In this document: positions 23,408 to 33,458 of the stretch, piece after piece | Position numbering within the stretch: the first letter of the stretch is position 1 | How the letters are laid out: each line of letters begins with the position of its first letter | From: Maylandia zebra | Taxonomy: Eukaryota > Chordata > Actinopteri > Cichliformes > Cichlidae | NCBI RefSeq assembly: GCF_041146795.1 | Contig: NC_135183.1 | Span: forward strand, 16,186,840 to 16,250,839 | DNA length: 64,000 bases | Direction: 5' to 3' | Translations under genes and position numbers: made by a program | Notes under the pieces: generated by a model | What the model was told of the DNA's origin: nothing | Database searches by the model: none | What the model saw: the letters and a program-made list of their open reading frames with translations, nothing else

Positions 23408-25014
23408 TAGTGTGAATGCTTGAAAAGCATTCACAGTATTGTTATTCTAATCTTTATTAGTGTGAATGCTTGAAAAGCATTCACAGTATTGTTCTTCTAA
23501 TCTTTATTATTATTATTATATTTTATTTTTCCGTACGTTTTTTGTAAGCCTACTCCTTCAAAACCGTTCAACTTAGAAAAACCATTCAAACACCGTTAGA
23601 TTCCTATTATTTTGGACAACACTGCTTCTATTTTTCATATTTTTAACATTTATATTTTTAATTTTATTCAACTTTATTCAACAAAAATTTATAATGTATT
23701 TCAATGGGGAGACCCTTCAAATCCTCATTCAACTTACTCATTTTTAAACTCTTACTACTTCCACATACATTGACATAGAGCCACCATTCAAACTTTAAAA
23801 CGAAGACAAGACATTCAACTATTGAACTTGTATTTATCTTTTCAATATCTATTATACTTTTTCTTCAGTTCCAGTTTAAGTTTCATGATGTTTTTTCACC
23901 CGTTTCAGAGTTTATAATGGGTGTGTATGGGACGGAATGTTGGGGCTAGAGTGAGGCAGCTCAACTGCTAGAGTGAGAGGAGCAAAAAAATTAATCTTAA
24001 AATCTTTTTTAAAACTGCTGCTGTGTCCGCAGCGTTTGCTCTACAGGTATGATTTTACCCTCAAAACGTAGCCATCGCTGTCCTCTTTCATCCAATGTGT
24101 TTACTATTGTACTAGGTGTTATGGTTCTTTCATAAATGTCACCAATGCACAGCCTCCTCCCTCCAACTCTTCCATAGACTCTAATGTTAAAATGGCTCAG
24201 AAGGTTCGTTTGAAAATCAGAAGAGCATGGTGTCTTTCCACTGTCACCACGTCCATATAATAAGCTCCACAGGCATGAAAACTGAGAATTAGGTAGACTA
24301 GACATTGCTGTCGCTCACGGTGAAAGAATTTTGTCAATACGACTTTTACTTTTCATTTGGGAGCGATTTGTTTCGGCCTGACTTTTCTGTTCATTTTAAG
24401 CAGCAAAAGTGAGGCGCATGTCTGTGTACGTGTGTATGGAGCCATTGGGTGCGGTCACTATAGCAACCAGGCTCACACCTGCCTGCTTAACGAGCTCTGC
24501 CTGCCACTGTACCAAGATTCATCTTAAGCACTTCTCTTTCAACTGCTGCTGTGTCCACAGTGTTACAGCCATCATTTTACCCTCAAATTGTCGCCATTAT
24601 TGTTCTCTTTCCAACACCGTATCTTTCAAAGCTCAGGCATTTAAACTTTTTAAACTGTGTGGATCAAAGTGGAGGGATCACATTTTAGTCATTCAGTGAT
24701 TCAAAGAATATGACCTTTTAATATTCATTCAGATGTTTTCTGACTCTAAATGTTCTTTTCTCATTTCTTAGGGTTTTCTAATTTACATTTAAAACATTTT
24801 CAGTTTTTTTCCAACTTCTTCTTCTGTGTAACCTTCAGCTTTTAGCAGTTCAGCACCTTTGTTTTCAGGTTAAATTCGTTTTTTTTTTGTTTTTGTTTTT
24901 TTTTAATCTCATTCAATATTTTTAACTCAAAATTCAGCAATTAATTCATTTCAGTGCATACATTCAGATTCAAGCATTCACACTGCAGTTTCTTCAGAAA
25001 ATGCACTTTCTAGT
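23408..25014 (+). mobile_element. Short non-autonomous Helentron unit 9
   Basis: Two hairpin modules (23408 and 23458, spacing 50, one ATT shorter than the usual 53). The minus-strand 98-aa ORF is intact (24305-24009) and the plus ORF is 24409-24699. The 3' end is standard. Confidence 0.9.
24009..24305 (-). CDS. Hypothetical 98-aa ORF repeated in short units (representative)
   Basis: The ORF begins MSSLPNSQFSCLWSLLYG and ends QTLRTQQQF. The same frame is open over its full length at 8260-7964, 9812-9516, 11305-11009, 12827-12531, 14376-14080, 25817-25521, 27371-27075, 45343-45047, 61579-61283 and 63096-62800. Copies differ mainly by amino-acid substitutions. The ORF has lost its start, and in one case its frame, at 15078, 20370, 21919, 28076 and in both autonomous elements. 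It contains no motif that I recognise. Recent amplification alone could keep the frame open, so coding status is doubtful. A captured host exon on the minus strand is an alternative. Confidence 0.25.
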   Translation of the reverse strand: MSSLPNSQFSCLWSLLYGRGDSGKTPCSSDFQTNLLSHFNIRVYGRVGGRRLCIGDIYERTITPSTIVNTLDERGQRWLRFEGKIIPVEQTLRTQQQF

Positions 25015-26515
25015 TCTATTTTATTCTGTATTCCGTACGTTTTTTGTACTCCTACTCCTTCAAAACCGTTCAACTTAGAAAAACCATTCAAACACCATTA
25101 GATTCCTCTTCTTTTGGACATGACTGCTTCTATTTTTCTCATTTTTAACATTTATATTTTTAATTTTATTCAACTTTATTCAACAAAAATTTCCCAAAAT
25201 TTCCCATGTATTTCAATGGGGACACCCTTCAAATCCTCATTCAACTTACTCATTTTTAAACTCTTACTACTTCCACATACATTGACATAGAGCCACCATT
25301 CAAACTTTAAAACGAAGACAAGACATTCAACTATTCAACTTGTATTTATCTTTTCAATATCTATTATACTTTTTCTTCAGTTCCAGTTTAAGTTTCATGA
25401 TGTTTTTTCACCCGTTTCAGAGTTTATAATGGGTGTGTATGGGACGGAATGTTGGGGCTAGAGTGAGGCAGCTCAACTGCTAGAGTGAGAGGAGCAAAAA
25501 AATTTATCTTAAAATCTTTTTTAAAACTGCTGCTGTGTCCACAGCGTTTGCTCTACAGGTATGATTTTACCCTCAAAACGTAGCCATGGCTGTCCTCTTT
25601 CATCCAATGTGTTTACTATTGTCCTAGGTGTTACGGTTCTTTCATAAATGTCACCAATGCACAGCCTCCTCCCTCCAACTCTTCCATAGACTCTAATGTT
25701 AAAACGGCTCAGAAGGTTGGTTTGAAAATCAGAAGAGCATGGTGTTTTTACACTGTCACCACGTCCATATAATAAACTCCACAGGCATGAAAACTGAGAA
25801 TTAGGTAGAGTGGACATTGCTGCCGCTCACGGTGAAAGAATTTCGTCAATACGACCTATACTTTTCATTTGGGAGCGATTTGTTTCGGCCTGACTTTTCT
25901 GTTCATTTTAAGCAGCAAAAGTGAGGCGCATGTCTGTGTACGTGTGTATGGAGCCATTGGGTGCAGTCACTATAGCAACCAGGCTCACACCTGCCTGCTT
26001 AACGAGCTCTGCCTGCCACTGTGCCAAGATTCATCTTAAGCACTTCTCTTTCAACTGCTGCTGTGTCCACAGTGTTACAGCCATCATTTTACCCTCAAAT
26101 TGTCGCCATTATTGTTCTCTTTCCAACACCGTGTCTTTCAAAGCTCAGGCATTTAAACTTTTTAAACTGTGTGGATCAAAGTGGAGGGATCACATTTGAG
26201 TCATTCAGTGATTCAAAGAATATGACCTTTTAATATTCATTCAGATGTTTTCTGACTCTAAATGTTCTTTTCTCATTTCTTAGGGTTTTCTAATTTACAT
26301 TTAAAACATTTTCAGTTTTTTTCCAACTTCTTCTTCTGTGTAACGTTCAGCTTTTAGCAGTTCAGCACCTTTGTTTTCAGGTTAAATTCGGGTTTGTTTT
26401 TTTTTTATCTCATTCAATATTTTTAACTCAAAATTCAGTAATTAATTCATTTCAGTGCATACATTCAGATTCAAGCATTCACACTGCAGTTTCTTCAGAA
26501 AATGCACTTTCTAGT
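25015..26515 (+). mobile_element. Short non-autonomous Helentron unit 10
   Basis: No hairpin module (CTTTCTAGT then TCTATTTTATTCTG). It carries the small tandem duplication AAAATTTCCC x2, shared with both autonomous elements and the unit at 60768. The minus ORF is open (25817-25521) with several private substitutions. The plus ORF is 25921-26199. Confidence 0.9.
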
Positions 26516-28075
26516 TAGTGTGAATGCTTGAAAAGCATTCACAGTATTGTTCTTCTAATCTTTATTCTATTTTATTATATTTTATTATTATGGATTCCGT
26601 ACGTTTTTTGTAATCTATCTCCTTCAAAACCGTTCAACTTAGAAAAACCATTCAAACACCATTAGATTCCTATTCTTTTGGACATGACTGCTTCTATTTT
26701 TCTCATTTTTAACATTTATATTTTTAATTTTATTCAACTTTTTTCAACAAAAATTTCCCATGTATTTCAATGGGGAGACCCTTCAAATTCTCATTCAACT
26801 TCCTCCTCTTTAAACTGTATCTACTTCCACATACATTGACATAGAGCCACCATTCAAACTTTAAAACGAAGACAAGACATTCAACTATTCAACTTGTATT
26901 TATCTTTTCAATATCTATTATACTTTTTCTTCAGTTCCAGTTTAAGTTTCATGATGTTTTTTCACCCGTTTCAGAGTTTATAATGGGTGTGTATGGGACG
27001 GAATGTTGGGGCTAGAGTGAGGCAGCTCAACTGCTAGAGTGAGAGGAGCAAAAAAATTAATCTTAAAATCTTTTTTAAAACTGCTGCTGTGTCCGCAGCG
27101 TTTGCTCTACAGGTATGATTTTACCCTCAAAACGTAGCCATGGCTGTCCTCTTTCATCCAATGTGTTTACTATTGTACTAGGTGTTATGGTTCTTTCATA
27201 AATGTCACCAATGCACAGCCTCCTCCCTCCAACTCTTCCATAGACTCTAATGTTAAAATGGCTCAGAAGGTTCGTTTGAAAATCAGAAGAGCATGGTGTC
27301 TTTCCACTGTCACCACGTCCATATAATAAGCTCCACAGGCATGAAAACTGAGAATTAGGTAGACTAGACATTGCTGTCGCTCACGGTGAAAGAATTTTGT
27401 CAATACGACTTTTACTTTTCATTTGGGAGCGATTTGTTTCGGCCTGACTTTTCTGTTCATTTTAAGCAGCAAAAGTGAGGCGCATGTCTGTGTACGTGTG
27501 TATGGAGCCATTGGGTGCGGTCACTATAGCAACCAGGCTCACACCTGCCTGCTTAACGAGCTCTGCCTGCCACTGTACCAAGATTCATCTTAAGCACTTC
27601 TCTTTCAACTGCTGCTGTGTCCACAGTGTTACAGCCATCATTTTACCCTCAAATTGTCGCCATTATTGTTCTCTTTCCAACACCGTATCTTTCAAAGCTC
27701 AGGCATTTAAACTTTTTAAACTGTGTGGATCAAAGTGGAGGGATCACATTTGAGTCATTCAGTGATTCAAAGAATATGACCTTTTAATATTCATTCAGAT
27801 GTTTTCTGACTCTAAATTTTCTTTTCTCATTTCTTAGGTTTTTCTAATTTACAATTAAAACATTTTCAGCTTTTTTCCAACTTCTTCTTCTGTGTAACCT
27901 TCAGCTTTTAGCAGTTCAGCACCTTTGTTTTCAGGTTAAATTTGTTTTTTTTTTGTTTGTGTTTTAATCTCATTCAATATTTTTAACTCAAAATTCAGCA
28001 ATTAATTCATTTCAGTGCATACATTCAGATTCAAGCATTCACACTGCAGTTTCTTCAGAAAATGCACTTTCTAGT
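26516..28075 (+). mobile_element. Short non-autonomous Helentron unit 11
   Basis: One hairpin module. The subtype is that of unit 2, including AACTTTTTTCAAC in place of AACTTTATTCAAC, although the two lie 17.6 kb apart. The minus ORF is intact (27371-27075) and the plus ORF is 27475-27753. Confidence 0.9.
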
Positions 28076-28234
28076 TAGTGTGAATGCTTGAAAAGCATTC
28101 ACAGTATTGTTATTCGAATCTTTATTATTAGTGTGAATGCTTGAAAAGCATTCACAGTATTGTTATTCAAATCTTTATTATTAGTGTGAATGCTTGAAAA
28201 GCATTCACAGTATTGTTATTCGAATCTTTATTAT
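28076..28234 (+). repeat. 53-bp hairpin module, 3 tandem copies
   Basis: Three copies at 53-bp spacing of the 11-bp-stem hairpin module, of the GTTATTC subtype. They are followed by an ATT microsatellite and CCGTACG. Confidence 0.9.
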
Positions 28235-29730
28235 TATTATTATTATTATATTTTATCTATTCCGTACGTTTTTTGTAATCCTACTCCTTCAAAACCGTTC
28301 AACTTAGAAAAACCATTCAAACACCGTTAGATTCCTATTCTTTTGGACAACACTGCTTCTATTTTTCATATTTTTAACATTTATATTTTTAATTTTATTC
28401 AACTTTATTCAACAAAAATTTATAATGTATTTCAATGGGGAGACCCTTCAAATCCTCATTCAACTTACTCATTTTTAAACTCTTACTACTTCCACATACA
28501 TTGACATAGAGCCACCATTCAAACTTTAAAACGAAGACAAGACATTCAACTATTCAACTTGTATTTATCTTTTCAATATCTATTATACTTTTTCTTCAGT
28601 TCCAGTTTAAGTTTCATGATGTTTTTTCACCCGTTTCAGAGTTTATAATGGGTGTGTATGGGACGGAATGTTGGGGCTAGAGTGAGGCAGCTCAACTGCT
28701 AGAGTGAGAGGAGCAAAAAAATTAATCTTAAAATCTTTTTTAAAACTGCTGCTGTGTCCGCAGCGTTTGCTCTACAGGTATGATTTTACCCTCAAAACGT
28801 AGCCATCGCTGTCCTCTTTCATCCAATGTGTTTACTATTGTCCTAGGTGTTATGGTTCTTTCGTAAATGTCACCAATGCACAGCCTCCTCCCTCCAACTC
28901 TTCCATAGACTCTAATGTTAAAACGGCTCAGAAGGTTGGTTTGAAAATCCGAAGAGCATGGTGTTTTTACACTGTCACCACGTCCATATAATAAACTCCA
29001 CAGACATGAAAACTGAGAATTAGGTAGACTAGAAGCTGCTGTCGCTCACGGTGAAAGAATTTTGTCAATACGACTTTTACTTTTCATTTGGGAACGATTT
29101 GTTTCGGCCTGACTTTTCTGTTCATTTTAAGCAGCAAAAGTGAGGCGCATGTCTGTGTACGTGTGTATGGAGCCATTGGGTGCGGTCACTATAGCAACCA
29201 GGCTCACACCTGCCTGCTTAACGAGCTCTGCCTGCCACTGTGCCAAGATTCATCTTAAGCACTTCTCTTTCAACTGCTGCTGTGTCCACAGTGTTAAAGC
29301 CATCATTTTACCCTCAAAACGTCGCCATCGTTGTTCTTTTTCCAACATCTTGTCTTTCAAAGCTCAGAGATGTAAACTTTTTAAACTGTGTGGGTCCAAG
29401 TGGAGGGATCACATTTTAGTCATTCAGTGATTCAAAGAATATGACCTTTTAATAGTCTTTCATATGTTTTCTGACTCTAAAAGTTCTTTTCTCATTTCTT
29501 AGGTTTTTCTAATTTACAATTAAAACATTTTCAGCTTTTTTCCAACTTCTTCTTCTGTGTAACCTTCAGCTTTTAGCAGTTCAGCACTTTTGTTTTCAGG
29601 TTAAATTCGGGTTTTTTTTTTTATCTCATTCAAGATTTTTAACTTAAATTCAGTAATTAATTCATTTCAGTGCATACATTCAGATTCAAGCATTCACACT
29701 GCAGTTTCTTCAGAAAATGCACTTTCTAGT
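28076..29730 (+). mobile_element. Short non-autonomous Helentron unit 12
   Basis: Three hairpin modules (28076-28234, variants GTTATTCGAATC and GTTATTCAAATC). The minus-strand ORF start is lost (AGAAGCTGCTG). The plus ORF is 29140-29430. Its 3' end joins directly to the first autonomous element. Confidence 0.9.
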
Positions 29731-30796
29731 TAGTGTGAATGCTTGAAAAGCATTCACAGTATTGTTATTCAAATCTTTATTATTATTATTATTATTATAT
29801 TTTATCTATTCCGTACGTTTTTTGTAATCCTACTCCTTCAAAACCGTTCAACTTAGAAAAACCATTCAAACACCGTTAGATTCCTATTCTTTTGGACAAC
29901 ACTGCTTCTATTTTTCATATTTTTAACATTTATATTTTTAATTTTATTCAACTTTATTCAACAAAAATTTCCCAAAATTTCCCATGTATTTCAATGGGGA
30001 GACCCTTCAAATTCTCATTCAACTTATTCATTTTTAAACTCTTACTACTTCCACATACATTGACATAGAGCCACCATTCAAACTTTAAAACGAAGACAAG
30101 ACATTCAACTATTCAACTTGTATTTATCTTTTCAATATCTATTATACTTTTTCTTCAGTTCCAGTTTAAGTTTCATGATGTTTTTTCACCCGTTTCAAAA
30201 TTTATAATGGGTGTGTATGGGACGGAATGTTGGGGCTAGAGTGAGACAGCTCAACTGCTAGAGTGAGAGGAGCAAAAAAATTAATCTTAAAATCTTTTTT
30301 AAAACTGCTGCTGTGTCCACAGCGTTTGCTCTACAGGTATGATTTTACCCTCAAAACGTAGCCATGGCTGTCCTCTTTCATCCAATGTGTTTACTATTGT
30401 CCTAGGTGTTACGGTTCTTTCATAAATGTCACCAATGCACAGCCTCCTCCTTCCAACTCTTCCATAGACTCTAATGTTAAAATGGCTCAGAAGGTTCGTT
30501 TGAAAATCAGAAGAGCATGGTGTCTTTACACTGTCACCACGTCCATATAATAAACTCCACAGGCATGAAAACTGAGAATTTGGTAGACTAGAAGCTGCTG
30601 TCGCTCACGGTGAAAGAATTTTGTCAATACGACTTGTACTTTTAATTTGGGAACGATTTGTTTCGGCCTGACTTTTCTGTTCATTTTAAGCAGCAAAAGT
30701 GAGGCGCATGTCTGTGTCGTGTGTATGGAGCCATTGTCACTATAGCAACCAGGCTCACACCTGCCTGCTTAACGAGCTCTCTCTCACTCTGCCAAG

Positions 30797-31628
30797 GTTA
30801 AACCTAAAAATGTTAGATTGTAGTAAGATTAACTTTTTCAAAAGTACAATAAGACAGATTTGACAGGGTTTTGCCACAGATTAATAGTTTGTCACTAGTT
30901 AGTATATGCCAACTAAGTAGAGCATTGTGATTGGCACAAAGGTTTTTCAGATCTGGGCAGTTGGAGTCAGTTGATGACTTCAAAATCATCCTTTCTGACT
31001 GGATAATTAAAGCTCTCAGCATCTATCGGTCTGTAGTTAATTTCCCCACCTTTTAACTAACGTTTCACTAACCTAATCTCATTTAATGTCTCTGTTTATA
31101 GTCTGTATAGTTTATCTCCCCACGAATATACTCAAAGTAGTCTTAAAATAAAACCCACAAAACAGTTCAAGATTTAATACTTTTTATTTGCTCATTTAAT
31201 GCCAGTTGCCCTGTTTTTCTGTATGTCACTCATTCGCTTATACTTGGGCAAAAAGGACCAATTTTTACACTAGTATAGTGTATTTTTTCCCTCTATCTCT
31301 CTATGTCTGTCACACACAGAGACCAACACACAGACATGTATATGCTCATTATTGCTGTTCAAACTGATGGTCAAATTTCCAAGCACCACCTGAACGCCTC
31401 ATCTGTTTTTAACCTATCACTGGACCAACTGTCGTCATTCCGCTTTGCTCTCTGCTGTGGTAAGTACAGTACACTCAGTACTGCAGTGTTTTATTTTTAT
31501 GATGGAAAAAATACATGTTTGACATTTAAACTCACATATCAAGTCCAACAGAGTTAAAAACAATTCAAAGAAGAAAGAAAGAAAAAAGAATAACCTTCGC
31601 TATCATTTATATACGTTTATTACGTTTT
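30797..31628 (+). other. Autonomous copy 1: proximal leader
   Basis: This is AT-rich non-coding sequence that begins where the long elements depart from the short units. It includes the 84-codon frame at 31303-31557 and a strong 5' splice-site candidate at 31460 (CTGTG then GTAAGTAC). No TATA-type promoter can be singled out with confidence. Confidence 0.45.
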
Positions 31629-32195
31629 GCTGTTAGCAGCAGTGCTAACGCTAGCTTCAATGCTAATGCTAGCAACAATGCTAACGCTAGCTATAGTGCT
31701 AACACTAGCCTTAGCAGTTGTTAACTGACAAAAATAATATTCCTGTGATATTTCTTGCCGGTCAGTGAGACAAAAGTAAGAAATTAGCTTTATTATTGCC
31801 ATTGTGGCTCAGTTTTAACAGTAAGAGTGCTAGCGCTAGCAGCATTGCTAGCGCTAGCAGCATTGCTAACGCTAGCTGCAATGCTAACGCTAGCTGCAAT
31901 GCTAACGCTAGCTGCAATGCTAACACTAACTGAAGTGCTAATGCTAGCCGGAATGCTAGCGCTAGCAGCAATGCTAAGGCTAGTAACAGTCTAACAGTAG
32001 CCTTACATAAGTGGCAATACTTCAGTTAACTAGTTTGAATTGTAAAATGACTGCTGTATCAGTTGGTGTGCTATATTACTCTATAATTACCCTGCTGACT
32101 AGAAGTTCAGTGTATCATGTCGTGTGGGCTTTGTATTTCTGTTAGTCTGATAACACTGTACAGACAACTAACGTATTATTTCTCGTTTCTTTCAG
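31460..32195 (+). other. Predicted leader intron 1 (GT-AG)
   Basis: The donor GTAAGTAC at 31460 is close to the metazoan consensus. The acceptor TCGTTTCTTTCAG ends at 32195 with a good pyrimidine tract. The same sites are conserved in the other two long copies (for example the acceptor before 48460). This is inference from splice consensus only. Confidence 0.45.
31629..31988 (+). repeat. GCTAGC-rich minisatellite, copy 1
   Basis: An 18-bp-type repeat with TGCTAACGCTAGCTGCAA cores, in two clusters (31629-31710 and 31829-31988). It is shorter than the version at 16904-17290. If the donor at 31460 and the acceptor at 32195 are used, it lies inside the predicted first leader intron. Confidence 0.85.
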
Positions 32196-32223
32196 GAACC
32201 TGACTGACACTGTGCTTTGCCTG
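32196..32223 (+). other. Predicted 28-bp leader mini-exon
   Basis: A short block is bounded by a strong acceptor (TTTCTTTCAG) and a donor (CCTG then GTAGGTGTG). The following acceptor candidate, TTTTTTGTTCAG, ends at 32651. The block is identical in all three long elements (copy 2: 48460-48487). Confidence 0.4.
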
Positions 32224-32651
32224 GTAGGTGTGCACATACTGTAAGAGAAGTAGACCAAAATAAAAAAATTATATGACTAATATAAGCTGTAAAGTGATGG
32301 GTTCAAACTTTGTGCTAGACCTTTTAAACACAATTTTATAATAAATACACATAAGTGCAGCTTAACAATTGGGCTAAAATATTTTTTTCGTACATTTTTG
32401 TAGTCACACTACATGTGATTAATTAATGATTCACTCAATCATATTTGTATTTAAAAATATTATTGCTGAATTTAATTAAATATTTATTCTTTTAAAAAGT
32501 GCCCAATTATGCAACTTTTTGCACATGGCAGCCGACAACAGTTTAGCTTGAATATTTGTTTTGTCCTTTTGCAGTAGTCACATTTAGTTCATACAATTAC
32601 CATGTGATATAATTTTAATAAAATTATTTTTTTTTCTTGTTTTTTGTTCAG
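32224..32651 (+). other. Predicted leader intron 2 (GT-AG)
   Basis: An AT-rich stretch runs between the donor GTAGGTGTG and the acceptor CTTGTTTTTTGTTCAG. There is an alternative acceptor, TTTGTCCTTTTGCAG, about 75 bp earlier. No coding frame is visible. Confidence 0.4.
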
Positions 32652-32820
32652 AGTGTGTAGAAGAAGAAGAACAAGGACCAGATCTCCAGTCTTCTCTCTC
32701 ACATCCCAACCCCCCAACCCCTCTATCCTCTGTCCTGCTCCACCTATTGTCTCTGCCTTCTTTCCATCTGTATTTCACTCTGTGGTTTGTGAGAAATTTT
32801 GCCAAACCAACAATCCTTTT

Positions 32821-33337
32821 GCGGTTTGATTTAAAGCCGTGTCTCTCCTGCTCTGTCTGTTCTCTCTGCTAAATTTTCTCTCTACCTGTTTTTCACTCTT
32901 GGCTTGCTGCTGAAAAACGCCAAGCCAACAAAGCAATAAAGAGTGCATATTTTGCCTCAACCTATGAACAAACTGAACAAACAAAGAAAAATCTGCGGTT
33001 TGATTTAAAGCCGTGTCTCTCCTGCTCTGTCTGTTCTCACTGCTAAATTTTCTCTCTACCTGTTTTTCACTCTTGGCTTGCTGCTGAAAAACGCCAAGCC
33101 ATTAAAGCAATAAAGAGTGCATATATTGCCTCTACCTGAGAACAAACTGAACAAAGAAAACTAATTCACGGTTTGATTGTGATTTCCCAGCCGTGTCTCT
33201 CCTGCTCTGCCTGTTCTCTCTTCTAAATTTTCTCTCTACCTGTTTTTCACTCTTGGCTTGCTGCTGAAAAATGCCAAGCCAATAAAGAGAGTGCATAATA
33301 TTCTCTCAACTGAAGAACAAACTGTCAAACGAAAGAC
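32821..33337 (+). repeat. ~175-bp tandem repeat x3 before the Rep/helicase ORF
   Basis: Three copies start at 32821, 32995 and about 33168. Each has CGGTTTGAT, GCCGTGTCTCTCCTGCTCTG, AATTTTCTCTCTACCTG, CTTGGCTTGCTGCTGAAAAA and TGCCAAGCC or CGCCAAGCC, followed by AATAAAGAG-type sequence. The deleted element at 15078-20369 has a single copy from 18116. The repeats end about 120 bp before the ATG, so they lie in the leader or promoter. Each holds the near-palindrome CTTGGC...GCCAAG, able to form a stem. Confidence 0.85.
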
Positions 33338-33446
33338 AACTGTTTAAGACAAATAAAAACTGAAATATAAAAACAAAGACAACATCTCCTGGTGTGTGCC
33401 ACTCTTATCTTGTGAACATATTTTCTAAAGACTAAGAAACACTTGC

Positions 33447-33448
33447 AG
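33447..33448 (+). promoter_or_regulatory. Candidate splice acceptor just before the start codon
   Basis: AACACTTGCAG ends at 33448, ten bases before the ATG at 33459. The pyrimidine tract is weak, so this acceptor is uncertain. If used, the start codon would lie near the beginning of a large single coding exon. The same sequence is before 49723 in copy 2. Confidence 0.25.
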
Positions 33449-33458
33449 GTGTGTGAAA

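Noticed and set aside
33453-33458. Start of the Rep/helicase ORF at 33453
   Set aside because: That codon is GTG. The ATG at 33459 in good context is the sensible eukaryotic start.
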